Assembly: GCA_036250195.1 (NCBI GenBank)
Contig: JAVHZZ010000003.1
Span: 57,680,289-57,744,288 of the forward strand
From: Mixophyes australis
Lineage: Eukaryota > Chordata > Amphibia > Anura > Limnodynastidae
Direction of reading: 5' to 3'
DNA length: 64,000 nucleotides
A program made the translations under genes and the position numbers. Under the pieces are notes generated by a model. That model did not search any database and was not told where the DNA came from. It saw only the letters and a program-made list of their open reading frames with translations. Shown here one piece after another: positions 1 to 11,842 of this stretch (positions are counted from its first letter, which is position 1; each line of letters starts with the position of its first letter).

Positions 1-89
1 TTTAGAATGTAAGCTCCAATTGGGCGGGGACTGATGTGAGTACAGCACTGAGGAATTAGTGGCGCTATTTAAATAGCTGATGATGATGA
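1..89 (+). mobile_element. SINE 3' end, cut by the window edge
   Basis: This is the terminal part of the same tRNA-derived SINE that is complete at 3042-3392. It shows the same order of landmarks: the 'taagctccaattgggcggggac' block, 'acagcactgaggaattagtggcgct', 'atttaaatag' and a (GAT)n tail. The promoter half lies outside the window. It has no coding capacity. Confidence 0.8.
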
Positions 90-179
90 CATATATCACA
101 TTTCAATCCATGATCTCTTACTCTGGAAGTATTGTCCCAAATGATTTGCTCCTAACGTGCTTTAGCATTAAAGTATCAG

Positions 180-575
180 CAGGCCCGGCGCTCCCATTAG
201 GCAAGGTTAGGCACTTGCCTAGGGCGCCGGGCTCTGGAGGGCGCCACAGAATTTTAAAATACTTTAAAACTGTGCGGCGACCGCTGACCATACCTGTCAC
301 GGCCGCCGCAGAGCATTCAGATGCACGGGGAGGGGGGAAGAGGCTATTTGGTCACCACCGCCGCCTCTCTGCTCCGTCTCCTCCCCTCCACTTACTAGTG
401 TCAGTGAGTGGAGGGGAGGAGACGGAGCAGAGAGGCGGCGGTGGTGAGACAAGGTAAGGAGAGGAGGGAGGAGGGCGGCGATTTTTGCGGGGGGGGGGCG
501 GAACAACGATTTTTGCGGAGGGGGGGCGCTTTTTTAAAAATGCCTAGGGCGCCGTGGACCCTAGCACCGGCCCTG
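180..575 (+). mobile_element. Palindrome-cored non-autonomous hAT-type element, copy 1
   Basis: The 396-bp element is flanked by a perfect 8-bp duplication, AGTATCAG, at 172-179 and 576-583. Its ends are inverted repeats (CAGGCCCGGCGCT against CAGGGCCGGTGCT read from the right end). A CA...TG-bounded element with an 8-bp target duplication is typical of hAT transposons. Positions 352-447 form a near-perfect inverted repeat with arms of about 40 bp and a loop of about 14 bp. No transposase is present, so it would need one in trans. The short open frames across it result from the palindrome and G-rich runs. A second copy lies at 48464-48854 in inverted orientation. Confidence 0.85.
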
Positions 576-583
576 AGTATCAG

Positions 584-2834
584 CATACTAAATCATCCCA
601 AATATTACTATGGTGGACTCACCTGATAATTACAAATTATACTGCATATATATCAATATTTAATTAGTATTAGTTTATCTTAAGGGGGTCCTGATATATT
701 TACCATTTTAGAAGTGGTAGTTTCATGGATGTACACCGATTCCTGATTGAGGATCTCCTCAGTTCAAAATTAGTAGCTAATGATATGTTCAGCTACCTGT
801 GGCTTAATGCTCCAAGGTTATGTTTTCAGATTCCCCAATTCAAAATAATTAGCTCCGTACACATACAGCTGCCTGTAAATACTTTTTGGGATGGGATGTT
901 TAAAGGCTCTCAATTCGAAGCTGGTAGCTATTGACATGCGGCAGCTTCATTCCCATTTATACATTTTGAAGCAGAGATAATAATTGCTAGCTTGGGCATA
1001 GGAATTCTGAATTCTATTTCTTCTAGATCTGTCCCTAAATAAATTAGAAAAAGAAGTATTCTGTCCCTTGGTTAGTTAACTAATATTTACAAAGTGAATT
1101 GCTAGCTGGCTAGACAACCAGACAAAGATTGTTGCGCTCACACGTAGCTCATCACTCACACGTTTTGCTGTTTTGCTTTGTCAGGGCAAAAAGTATTTGT
1201 GTGCTACATGCAGAAGTAGTTAGTATCGTCCCTGCTTGCAAAAAAATGCATTTGCACCCTAGTACTACAGGTGCAAATTGGAACTCTTTACTCTTTGATT
1301 TGCTCCCAAATGAGGGCCTTAATTTTTTTTGCAATTTTAATGCCCCCCCCCCCCCCCCCCATTTATTTTTCTTTACACTGAGATACACTGAAAAAGAATT
1401 TGCGGGTCTCTGTTCTATGTCCACCACTGGGGCATAAGGCCTTAATAGACTAAAATCCAGCAAAGCAGTCACAAAATACAGCCTCATGAGGTTGTAACAA
1501 AGCAATGATTTTAGTGCTGATTTTAGCGCTGAAGCCAATAGTTACATATAAGTCTCTCCATTGGCCAAAAATGGCTTCAGACTATGCACATTGAAGGACC
1601 CAGTAACTTAGAAGATCCCCATTACTGACAAACTGGCCTTATTATTGAACTACATTGACAATCAGCCTAGCAATAATCAGGCTGAACATAACAGTCTTGA
1701 TTCTACTGGTGATATAACTGCATTCCAAGCAGTGTTTCCATTTAATTTCTTTTGGGTTGATGGCGTTTTTTAGCCAGTGATATTGCATTAAAATTGTGTA
1801 GTTTGTTCGAGGGTATGGTTTAAATATAATATTTTTATGGATAATGGGTAAAAATAAACCAAGAAAACTACGCAAACTAAAATAGTTTTGTTGTTAATGT
1901 ATAGGGCAGATTTTGGTTTTAAGGTATAAAAATGATATATAAATACATTACATAATAATCAGTAGAGCTGCTGGATTTTTCTTTTTGATTTTTATTCACC
2001 CAGATGTTGCTTTTCTGTTTTTTAGTGCCACATTTTTTATGAGTGTTTGTACATTTTGTAGAGTTTTTCAGTCCATTGCATACTACATAATCGTACCAGC
2101 TGACTGCTGGCCTCTCTGACCTTGTCCTACTATGTCTCCCCAGCTTCCTGCAGACATTTATAGCATCCTGGCAGGTCTTGTGTAGTAAGACCTTGTGAAC
2201 ACTTTTCTCCAAGTGAAAATGGCTTACACCATAGGCAGAAGTACACACTTTTGACGACCTTATCCATTTGTCTTAAAGTCAGCATGGCCACTGATAATGT
2301 GGACGCCATTGATTATGTAGCTGTTATCATTGACCCAGGGTTCTCTAAAAGCCACATGCTCTTCCTGTCCACGCCTGCCACTGCACATATTTGTGTATAG
2401 TTACAGAAGTACTACAAAAGCCCCCTTTAGATATTTCTTTGCACCTCACTACACTTGGCAAGAAATGACTTGTTACAAAACTAATTGCAAATAATATTGA
2501 ACAAAACAGCTTTTCTGCAATGAGCTGCAGAGGAGAAATACTTTATTGTTCCTCTCCTTAAATATGGATGTAAATGATCTAGGACAATTCCTACTATGTG
2601 GCTGCAGGGCGTGGAAAAGTTTTATAGGTTGTATGAGACTGAACGGATGAGAGATGTGATGGCAGAATAATTGTCAGGACTATTGATCACATGTTCCTAC
2701 ACTTCTGTAGCAACACAGGGTATCCAGTTCTTATGTCCAACGCTGGCTCTTAAACTTACCACTTCATTACCCCTGCTACCTATTGATCCTAATAAAAGAA
2801 GCAGCATAACTCATCTTAGAATGGCAAATGGTGC
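584..2834. other. AT-rich stretch with no recognised gene or element
   Basis: I see no coding similarity or boundary signal here. The only distinct feature is a run of 18 C at 1343-1360. The open frames at 1129-1538, 1642-1875 and 1919-2248 have no recognisable domain and cross low-complexity sequence. Confidence 0.5.
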
Positions 2835-2842
2835 ATTGGGAG

Positions 2843-3013
2843 CAGGGGCTGGGCTGGGTGGCAAAGGGGCATCTGCTACAGGGCCGGTCCTATACTGGGC
2901 TACCTTGGGGTTGGGTCACTGGGCTACCTGCATTTTTATTCCTTTAAAATGTTCCTAATTGGCTGCAGAGTCGAGTCTTGCCCCCCTGGCTAAAATTTGA
3001 CAGCCAGCCCCTG
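2843..3013. mobile_element. Short non-autonomous hAT-type element
   Basis: This 171-bp element has inverted ends that both begin CAGGGGCTGG when read inward. It is flanked by ATTGGGAG (2835-2842) and ATTGGGAA (3014-3021), which match at 7 of 8 positions. The length of the duplication and the CAGGG ends point to hAT. It has no coding capacity. A complete SINE begins only about 30 bp downstream. Confidence 0.75.
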
Positions 3014-3041
3014 ATTGGGAAAGAGGCTTTCTTGAAATCTG

Positions 3042-3392
3042 GGGCAGCACGGTGGCTCAGTGGTTAGCACTTCTGCCTCACAGCACTGGGGTCATGAGTT
3101 CAATTCTCGACCGTAGCTATCTGTGGAGTCTGTATGTTCTCTCCGTATTTGCGTGGGTTTCCTCCGGATGCTCCGGTTTCCTCCCACACTCCAAAAACAT
3201 ACTGGCAGGTTAATTGGCTGCTATCAAAAAACAAATTGTCCCTAGTCTCTCTCACTCTCTGTCTCTGTCTGTGTGTGTATGTTAGGTAATTTAGACTGTA
3301 AGCCCCAATGGGGCAGGGACTGTTGTGAATGAGTTCTCTGTACAGCGCTGCAGAATCAGTGGCGCTATATAAATAAATGGTGATGATGATGA
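3042..3392 (+). mobile_element. Complete tRNA-derived SINE with L2-like tail
   Basis: The head (about 3042-3115) has tRNA-like internal promoter boxes: 'gtggctcagtggttagcac' resembles box A and 'gagttcaattctcgac' resembles box B. A central block (about 3120-3210) with 'gcgtgggtttcctccgg' is of the kind conserved in vertebrate SINEs of the HE1/V-SINE type. The 3' end has a CT/GT-rich microsatellite, 'taagccccaatggggcagggac', 'ggcgctatataaataaatgg' and (GAT)n. A perfect 9-bp direct repeat, TGAAATCTG, flanks it at 3033-3041 and 3393-3401, which fits target-primed insertion. The exact family name is not certain. Confidence 0.85.
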
Positions 3393-3401
3393 TGAAATCT
3401 G

Positions 3402-4189
3402 AGACCGGCTGTCTATTCTCTGCATGTTTTTCCTGGAATATATATATTACTTTCTGCTCTTAAAGCATTGTATCTGAAAGATATTTTATTTAGTGCAGTT
3501 GTTAGTCACATATACCATGTTTAACTAACATGCCAGTCCATATAACCCAAAATAGCAAAGGATTAAACCTAAAGAAAGCCTCAAATCCCAGTGAGCTGAC
3601 ACTTATATCACTTTGATCTTCCATCATTGGTGTGATTTCATCAACTGTCCCTTAACCTGATGTATTTACCTCAATCACAAACAATTTGTCCCTCTTTGAT
3701 GTTGGCTTTCATGGTCTGAAGAGATGACAGTAATTACACCATGATGTCTGGTCTTTAATTTGCTTTTGTAAAACGTAAATGTTCCAAGTTTTTGCAATCA
3801 AAACAATGGGGGATTTTCTTACAACTTTTGGCATCTGAAAGATATTTGATCCGTTGATATAATCAGTCCTGTAGCAGCGTAGGAAAAGTCTAATATCATT
3901 AGTCTCAGCAGGTGATCAGTAAAGCGATATTTTGGTAAGCTGTCAAAATAGCTTATGTTTTATTTTATATTTCACAAAAATAATTTTAGTTTGTATAAAA
4001 TAACTGTTATGTTATGCACTGACTATTTCAGGGGCATTTTGGCAAATTGTTGTTATTATTATTATTATTTTTATTATTATTATTATTTATTTATTTAAAT
4101 AGTGTCTACATTTCCAGTGCTTTGCAGACAACATTTAATCATTCAAAATTTGTGTAATCACCTAAGACCCAATAATAATAGAGAAGTCT
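3402..4189. other. No recognised gene; ATT microsatellite
   Basis: The stretch is AT-rich and unremarkable apart from an ATT/TTA trinucleotide array at about 4049-4097. I see no coding signal on either strand. Confidence 0.5.
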
Positions 4190-4492
4190 TCATCATCATT
4201 TATATAGCGCTACTAAATCCTCAGCGCTCTACAGAGAACTCACTCACATCAGTCCCTGCCCCATAGGAGCTTACAGCATATGGGGCAGGGACTAGGGTCA
4301 ACTTGACAGCAGTCAATTAACCTACCAGTATGTTTTTGGATAGTGGAGGGAAATGGAGCACCTGGGGGAAACCCACGCAAACACATGGAGAACATACAAA
4401 CTCCACACAGATAAGGCCACGGTCAGGAATTGAACTAATGACCCCAGTGCAGTGAGGCAGAAGTGCTAACCACTGAGCCACCATGCTGTCCC
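4190..4492 (-). mobile_element. tRNA-derived SINE, minus strand
   Basis: Read on the minus strand this shows the landmarks of the SINE at 3042-3392 in order: the tRNA-like head at about 4420-4492, the central 'gcgtgggtttcc' block, 'gccccatatgctgtaagctcc', 'gcgctatataaatgatgatga'. The copy is nearly full length but more diverged. I could not define a convincing target duplication. Confidence 0.8.
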
Positions 4493-5204
4493 TCTTATCT
4501 TGCATATTTTCTCACATGCTAGGACAATGAACATACCCCATGCGGCTATTCAGTCCTGAGACGTTTTGACGCTTATGACTGAAGAGGTGTGATGAGGGAG
4601 GTAAGGGGTGCTCTAGCAGAGGCCAATCACAGTAAGTGCTTGTTTGAGCAATTGTGTGCTGGTTCAATCTGGGATGTTCAGTGGAAAATGCATTTTTATT
4701 TGCATGTTCGCAGGGGCAGGTTTAAGTAGTGAATGATGAGGGTGATGGCCATCTTTATAACTACTGTCTTTAGAGGTTTGTGAATAATTCACAGATGTTT
4801 ATTGAGACTGGATTTACAGAGCAAAGCTAAGAAAAAATATTTATTTTTTGTATGCATGTCGTTGATCCTGGTGTTTTAGCTGGGTTATTCCTAATTAAAT
4901 GATGCTTCAAGGCATAAAAGGTTTTTGGACATGTTCACAAGTTGGACGAGAGGTGTCTGACGAGTGTGTCTGTCCATAACTGGATGCATCTGCTGCTCTG
5001 AATATGGTGTACACACACATACGCTTGTGTGCAACCTGCTCAATCGCAAGTAATGCTTATGCTTGTGTTCCACTCTCAATCAGACCCGTAGTCTTTAGTG
5101 CACTTGTCAGGTTCCAGTTTCTTCCCCTGCCACATGTAGCTCATTATAACTTGTTGCCATTATAGCATCTTATAGTAGGATCTATAAAGCAATGTGCTCT
5201 CATA
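4493..5204. other. No recognised gene
   Basis: I see no repeat boundary, domain or regulatory signal that I can support. The small open frame at 4891-5079 on the minus strand has no recognisable product. Confidence 0.45.
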
Positions 5205-5352
5205 GGGCCTGATTCATCAGGACACACATTCTAAGCGCAACGTGCGTTTGTTTAAAAACGCACATAAATCAGCTCTGCTACTCTCATATTCAACAAGCAA
5301 CGGATCTGAAGATATGTGAGCCAATGAGTGCGAGTGTAGGTCTGCTCTGCTC

Positions 5353-5388
<36 letters not shown>

Positions 5389-5895
5389 CCCCCTCCCATG
5401 AAATACGTTTATTAGGATGCTGTTAATGTCTACTGAACATAAAATAATTTTTTACAGTTGCTCCTGATTGCAAACACATGTTTTAGCATGCATACGAGAC
5501 TGTCATCACTACTGATCAGGACTTAGAGTAGTCCTGTAGCTGGAACAAGAGATACGGCAGAAAAACAAGTGACTTTGAGGTGCCCAGAGTTGGATTTGGA
5601 CATTGCTACGTGCGCTTGAGTTTGACGCCCCTTCCCCACTCTGTTCCCTCCCAGAAACTGCAGGCTGTAGTAAGTGTCCTTTGCGTATGTAGATGGATTG
5701 AACTGCGTTCACTGGCACATGTCCTGGTTCTGGGCATGCGCAGTGATTTTGCGTTCGATGCGCACAAAATCGTTAGATACTTGAACAGTGCAGGGATCGG
5801 AATAAGCAAAGGAGCATTGGGGTTGGTGCATGCACCGGCAAACTTCTTTGGGTGCAAACTCCAGGAAAGAGAGCACTGGAAACCCCATCATCAGC
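5205..5895. mobile_element. Unassigned DNA-element family, copy A
   Basis: It begins 'gggcctgattcatcaggacacaca'. The interior is shared with 8271-8979 and, in part, 11690-11842: 'cagttgctcctgattgcaaacacatg', 'gcatgcatacgagactgtcatcact', 'cctgtagctgg'. A (TA)n run lies at 5355-5386. The right end runs into 'agccttgatgg', where the hAT-type element at 5904 begins. The open frames on both strands at about 5509-5900 fall inside this repeat and share no protein similarity I recognise. The superfamily is not clear. Confidence 0.6.
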
Positions 5896-5903
5896 CTTGA
5901 TGG

Positions 5904-6174
5904 CAGGGCCGGATTAACCCAGGGTCTAACTGGGCTACAGCCCAGGGGCCTCGGGCATCCAGGTCCTCAACAGCATTATTGGCCCGATCAATGCTGCTGA
6001 GAACTTTCACTGCAGTCATCCGTCCCGATCTCGCGGGAGTAAGACTATGAGTCTCACTCTTGCGAGATCTCCTCAGTAAGGAGCTGACAGCGCGCCGCGG
6101 AAGGAGGACTGTAGTGACAGGTAAGCGCTTGGGGGGGACTCACATTGGGGCCTCACGGGGGAATGGAGGCCCTG
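5904..6174. mobile_element. Non-autonomous hAT-type element next to copy A
   Basis: The 271-bp element has inverted ends that both read CAGGGCC inward and is flanked by a perfect 8-bp duplication, CTTGATGG, at 5896-5903 and 6175-6182. The interior is GC-rich with several CpGs and no reading frame of note. The target sequence looks like the terminal motif of the element at 5205, so this insertion is the younger of the two. Confidence 0.85.
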
Positions 6175-6182
6175 CTTGATGG

Positions 6183-7512
6183 CCATTATGTTTACTATAT
6201 ATCAATATATACTCTATAAAATTTACTAGTTAATCTAGTCATTTAGATCTCTGCTTCTGAAAAGTTCTGAATGTTTAAATGCAACTCACACTTGGACACA
6301 ATCATAATGTAACATCTTTAATGAAGGAAAAAGGGGAGGAATTGATAGGAGTTCCACTAAGAATTTATATTTCAGATTACAGATGAATTAGAAACCTTTA
6401 CTAAGTATGAACCCAACGTAAATTTTGTATCAATATGCACTTGATGGTTCAAGTTAATTACATTCTGTACTTACTGTAATATGTCTAACTGTATACAATG
6501 TATCATTTCCTGTTTAAGGTTCTGCTGTTTATTTTAGTTTATACTGCCACCTAATGGACACATGGAGGAACTGACGTTTGAATGTAATCAATCAGCAGCT
6601 TCTTAAGTGGGAATTTCATGCAGAATACTGTTCTTCTATTCAATCAGTAGATGGTTCATAGATGTTGAAAGAGTTATCATTAGTATTTATATTTATCTAA
6701 AGTAAATCATATTTTTCTAAATTATTAAGCATTCTACAAAATGTGTATATTTTTACCCTCCAGTGTAACTAGAAAATGTAAAATATGAATTTTACAAAGA
6801 GCACAGCATGCAATCCACAAAACAATGAATGAAACTTTTGAAATCCTGATTTATGGTGTACAGTTATCATGATAGTGAGGCTCTTTCTTTATTATATGGA
6901 GCATATTTTACGTGTCTGAAGTTTTGGCTTACAGTACGAAACGTTTGCCTAGAAAAGTGCTTCTCCCCCGTGCGTACAACATGAGACCCAATTTAAGTAT
7001 AGTCTGAGATCCAATCTCTGCTGTGTCAGAGCTGGTTATAAAAATGTTTTTGCAGAGTGGGAATAGCTCTGAGGATATCAGCACAACAATGAACTACCCT
7101 ATAATTACATCATCTCAACCCCTTTAATCAATTTCCATAACATCTCCCCACAAAAGGAAATCTCATTTTTGCACTGCTCAGTAAAATTAGGTGTACTGGT
7201 GCATCTATTCTGTACTAAATCCTCCCAGCAGCTGGTGCAAACTTCTGCTCTTCTGCAAACATCATCTTGCTCTGCCAACCCATATGATTTTGGCAGAAAT
7301 CTAGGTTGTGATGTCTTCGCAAGCTCACTGACCTGCTCAGCTTTGCAATTTATGCTTTATTCCCCACAGTATAAGAACCCCTTGGTTTTGTATAGCCCTT
7401 GTTGTACTATGTGTCTTTTTGCTTTGGAGTTCGGGGCGTCTGGATGAATGCATGCCCTTGCACCTTAAAATGATGTGCACCTCATTTTGCGCTTGGCACC
7501 TATGTAAGTCCT
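6183..7512. other. AT-rich stretch, nothing recognised
   Basis: No repeat boundaries, domains or tandem arrays are evident. The frame at 7169-7447 (92 codons) has no recognisable domain and I do not call it a gene. Confidence 0.45.
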
Positions 7513-7689
7513 GGGGCATATTTACTAAACTGCGGGTTTGAATAGGTGGAGATATTGCCTATAGCAACCAATCAGATTCTAGCTGTCATTGTTGTAGAAT
7601 GTACTAAACAAATGATAACTAGAATCTGATTGGTTGCTATAGGCAACATCTCCACTTTTTCAAACCTGCAGTTTAGTAAGTATACCCCC
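7513..7689. mobile_element. Fold-back MITE, copy 1
   Basis: Almost the whole element is one imperfect inverted repeat. The left arm runs from 'ggggcatatttactaaactgcgg' through 'gcctatagcaaccaatcagattc' and the right arm mirrors it, ending 'tagtaagtatacccc'. Related copies lie at 29125, 37110 and about 58555. It does not code for protein. The target duplication cannot be resolved in this copy because the flanks continue the palindrome (CCTGGGG/CCCCCAGG). Confidence 0.85.
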
Positions 7690-7818
7690 AGGTCTGGTCA
7701 CACTGCCAAATAAAGGCATTTTATTTCTTAACCTGAGTACTGTTGTGTTTATTGGATTTCATGTTGCTGAATCCTGCTTTCATGGTTTTGCCCAGATGCA
7801 AAGTTACTCCTTTTTTAT

Positions 7819-7851
7819 ACTTTGCTCTCCTTAATGACTCATGCCCATTAA
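7819..7851. repeat. 33-bp motif shared with 50.85 kb
   Basis: This segment matches 50846-50878 at 31 of 33 positions (it starts 'actttgctctccttaatg'). The ending 'gactcatgcccattaa' resembles the end sequence of the 5205/8271 element family. It is probably the terminal part of an unassigned DNA element. Confidence 0.5.
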
Positions 7852-7954
7852 GTTCTATATATACTTATTGAAGAGTAATATTTCAGTAGTGATTAGAACC
7901 AGCTTCAGCATCAAATATTTGTAGTAATCATTTTCTATGTGGGTTTATCGGTCT

Positions 7955-9906
7955 CTCACATCCTATTTGAGGAATTTTGGCCCACTCTTCCTTGCAACAC
8001 TGCTCGAGTTCAGTGATGGGTGAGGGCATTTGTTTAATCTCAGCATTCCAATGGAGTTGAGGTAACTTCTTAATCAGAATCCTTTAGTGGACAGTGTATC
8101 ACTGCAGCTCCAATTAAAGGGGAATATTGAAAACCCCTATAGAATCTCTAATAAGTCAGTTAAAGATATGAATGGCTGAAAATTACAGTGTAACACATTT
8201 ATATGTAAAACACAATTTTATTAAAAAATAAACAAATAAAAAATAAAAAACACATTATAATTAGACACATGGGGCCTCATTCACCAAGGCACACACACTG
8301 CTCACAACTTGCACTTGGTATTAAACGCATGTATTTTAGCTCTGTGCACTTCTGAAGATACGTGCGCTGTTGAAATCAGATGTAGGTCTGATTCACTCTG
8401 CTACACAAGACACCACACAATATGTCTAAAACATATGTGGAATATAAATTCACCAAAGGAATTAATGCTACCTGTTAATAATAAAGCCATTAATGATCAA
8501 ACAGTAAAATAAAAAAAATAAAAAGTTCTTATTTTTACATTTGTTTTTACTCATGAAAAGGATGTTCTTATCTACCGAATATAAAATACGTTTTTGCAGT
8601 TGCTCCTGATTACAAACACATGTTATAGCATGCATACAAGACTGTCATCACTATTGATCAGGACATAGACTAACCCTGTAGCTGGAGCAAGAGATGCTGC
8701 AGAAAACAAGTACCTCTGAAACGCTCAGAACTTGATTTGATTGTGGCTGCGTACGCTTGAGTGTGGCACGGCCCTACTGTAAATTGACTATGACAAAATG
8801 CTCCTCCCCTGCCCGTTCACTCTCTGAAATCATAGGCTGAAGTAAAGTGTTGGCATTCAAAGATGGAGCAGATAGGGCTGCATTCACGTCCGTATGTGCC
8901 GGATTTGGGCATGCACAGAGTGGTTTTGCATATGATACACTGAGAATCGGCAGCTACATGCCTTGATGAATCAGGACCAATGTATTTATAATTGTAATGT
9001 TTATTTTATATATCTTTTATATGTGTTTATGTTTATAAAACGATGTTTTAAATATAAATGTGAGTGTAATTTTCAGCGTTCCATATCTTACCTCACATTC
9101 TACTCTGGAATACTCTAGTATAAAGAGGAGCACATGGTGGACTGCATGTTTAAGTGGCATCCAGGTCAAGTGATTGCAAAATAATCTCAAATCACCATAG
9201 CTCCACCTTTGCGTGTGACGGTTGCTATGAAGTGTATTTGGTTTTCACCAAACATGGCTTTGTGCATTAAGACCAAACCACTTTAGTATTGTCTCTCCAA
9301 AAGACATTCTCCCAGAAGTCTTATATTATGTGCCACTTTGCACACCTAAGCCATACTGCAATTGTTTTGCGAGAGTAGGGGCTTTGTACTAGCTATCCTT
9401 CCATGTAGCCATACTTCAGTCTTTTTCTGATGGTAACCCCAAAATAAGGTTATTACTTTTTCCTTTAGTTTCACATTTACTTTGTTGGCAGAGTCCTGTA
9501 GATTCCTATATGTAGCTTTCTTGAAGCATCATAAGGTCTGAGCTTTGGGTGAAATTACCAGGACAAAAACTCCTAGGAAGATTGGCAACTGCCTTCATTG
9601 CTCTCCATATGTAAATAATCTTTCTCACTGTTTTTAAAGGGCATTATAGTCCTTTCCACACAGAAACAATTAATGCTCTTTGATCATTGCAGATGTGTTT
9701 TTTCTTTGGGATGGTGTTAGCACAAACCTGAATCTTCCAGACCAAACTTCCACAAGTTCTGCTTTTATACAGATGTGTTAGCATTTCCCAGTGATCAAAT
9801 AATGAAGTAGCAGCACCTGGCTCAGATTACCTTATTTATTGAAGTGGAAACAGTAAGGGGCTTACTTTGGTCAGCCACTGGTCACTTTTGGTGTAGTAAG
9901 CTGAAT
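7955..9906 (-). pseudogene. Decayed Tc1-like transposon, interrupted
   Basis: The segments at about 7960-8100 and 9215-9906 match, from memory, the minus strand of vertebrate Tc1-family elements. The landmarks are 'gaggaattttggcccactcttccttgca', 'ggttttcaccaaacatggctttgtgcatt', 'cattctcccagaagtctt', 'ctcctaggaagattggcaactg' and 'ttattgaagtggaaacagtaagggg' near the outer end. In intact members this region encodes the DDE transposase. Here there is no long frame and many indels, so it is a fossil. The unrelated element at 8271-8979 sits inside it. Family placement rests on remembered nucleotide patterns, not on an alignment. Confidence 0.65.
8271..8979. mobile_element. Unassigned DNA-element family, copy B
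   Basis: The inverted ends read 'ggggcctcattcaccaaggca' on the left and, from the right end inward, 'tggtcctgattcatcaaggca'. The interior matches copy A (5205-5895) over several hundred bases, including 'cagttgctcctgattacaaacacatg' and 'agactgtcatcactattgatcagg'. It contains no transposase. It lies inside the Tc1-like fossil and so is younger than it. I could not define its target duplication. Confidence 0.65.
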
Positions 9907-11519
9907 GACTGGGGGCCACTTAGACCACCTGATGCTTTAGGGAATAGGGTAGTTTGAAATTAAGTTTAAATTATTTTTAACACTACGTAGTAAAATCCAA
10001 AGACATTAAATGATGCAAGGCTATACCCTCAGTGTCCTACACCTCAGCCATGTCTATACACCTCTCCCCTGTGTGTGTACAGCGTGGAATGACCTTCCTC
10101 TAGTTGTTTGCTCTGACTTATCTGTCCTCTCTTTCTCTTTCATTGATTGCTAGCAGGAGCCATATTGGTTTGTGACTATAGCTTCATGTACAATACCTGA
10201 GGCCAACATATTTGTGACCATATTAAATTGGAATAAAGGCGAAGACCATGACTAACCCAGCACTAGTGGCTGACTCACTTGCTCTGTTCTTCCATCAGTC
10301 TGGTTTCTATGTGGTCAGGATGCTGTCATTCTAAAGGCGGTGAAATGATTTTAACTATTAACCTCTGGTGGGCTTGAACAGAGAGACCTGTACTTATTAA
10401 GTGTAATTTAATATGGAAAATAAATCCACAATGTTTAAGATAAAAACAATTACCAACATGACATATACAGATATAAGTCCATATTATCTTGTAAAATAAA
10501 AAGAAATAAAACACCAGAAATGATAACTTACAAATGATCAGTTTCAGCCTAGCTGAGAGAGCATGAAATAAAAGGACACTTCTCAATATCAAATTGACTC
10601 CCAAAAATGTGATAATTTCTTACAGTTACAGGACATTTTTAAACATGCTGAGGGTTCCACTGTTGCGTCAGAACTAGAAAGTCTCTGCAAATGTAAATGA
10701 GTTGTTTATGACCTCTGTGCAAACACCTTTAAAGTCAGGTTTTCTTTACCAGGGCCGAGCTTCCCACCAGAATGTCCTACAAAGATGATTTCCACACAAC
10801 AGGTCATAAGTTTCCCTTCATTTGCATACCAAACGTGACTCCTATAAGTATGATATTTGAGAAAATATGATATGATATTTTCCTGTGTCCTAATTTCCTT
10901 TTAACACTTATCCCAGCTGCTCTGCCCCAGTGTTTTGGTGTTCGGAGTTCACAGACGTTATTGAGGTAACCATAAAGAGCGATTTCAAAGACCTCAGATT
11001 TACAAGTCACGCCATAAATTGGTAGTGAACACTTATCTATAGTCATGTATGTGGGAATCGCTTATCCATAAATACCTCATGGAGAGAACAAAACCATTTA
11101 GAAACAAATCAAAAGGATACATTAATCATCAGGATCGTTCAGGCTTCTTCTATGAATGAATTCATAAACACATATTTCCATTTTTATATGACCAGTAATT
11201 AGCTTGATTAGGACAATGGGTATAACAATTGTAAATATTGAATGGAAGGGACTCTTTACAGCGCTCCCCCACAGTAGCTGCCACTATGTACAGAAGGATA
11301 CCACAAAATCCTAGTTAAATGACAAAGTAAACAATGTACATACAAAAGGCGCACACCAAAGAGAAAAACATATGAAACTTCTTAATAGAGGAAAATCAAG
11401 TCCTTCTATAATGTTGAGTCCAAGTCCCAAAAAAACACACAGTTCTTCACATAATGTCCTCCCATAATGGTCAGACGATGATAACAGATGTAAAATGCAT
11501 ATCAAATTCACAGCATTTA
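9907..11519. other. No recognised gene or repeat
   Basis: Single-copy-looking AT-rich sequence. The minus-strand frames at 10326-10604, 10804-11046 and 11311-11511 have no recognisable domains and no splice or promoter context that I can support. 'accagggccgagcttcc' at about 10750 could be a hAT-type end, but I found no partner. Confidence 0.45.
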
Positions 11520-11842
11520 TATGTGTTTTTACGTTTCACATGTTGTTTACATTTGTGTCTTCTTAAGTAAACACATTGTGTAGCAGGCCTAGCATTGTTT
11601 GTAAATCATTTTATTATGTTAATAACATAGACATTACTGTAAAACAGTAAAAAAAATAATAAAAGAAATGTGTTTTTTTAAATATTTTTTTCCCCCATGA
11701 AATACATTTATTTGGATGTTCTTAATGTCTACTAAACATAAAATGCATTTTTACAGTTTCTCCTGATTGGAAAAACATGTTATAGCATGCGTACGTGACT
11801 GTCCTCACTAGCACCAAGTACGTGCCTTAATGATTCAGTCCC
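11520..11842. mobile_element. Unassigned DNA-element family, truncated copy C
   Basis: The segment 11690-11842 shares 'tgttcttaatgtctactaaacataaaat', 'cagtttctcctgattgg', 'tatagcatgcgtac' and the ending 'gtgccttaatgattcag' with copies A and B. The middle of the element is missing: the interior jumps from 'gactgtcctcact' directly to the terminal motif. The left boundary is uncertain. Confidence 0.55.

Noticed and set aside
80..626. Short frames around the first hAT-type MITE
   Set aside because: They mirror frames in copy 2 at 48.5 kb and arise from the palindrome and poly-G/C runs.
5580..5900. 106-codon frame on the plus strand
   Set aside because: It lies within a repeated DNA element (copy A) and is not conserved as a frame in copies B and C.
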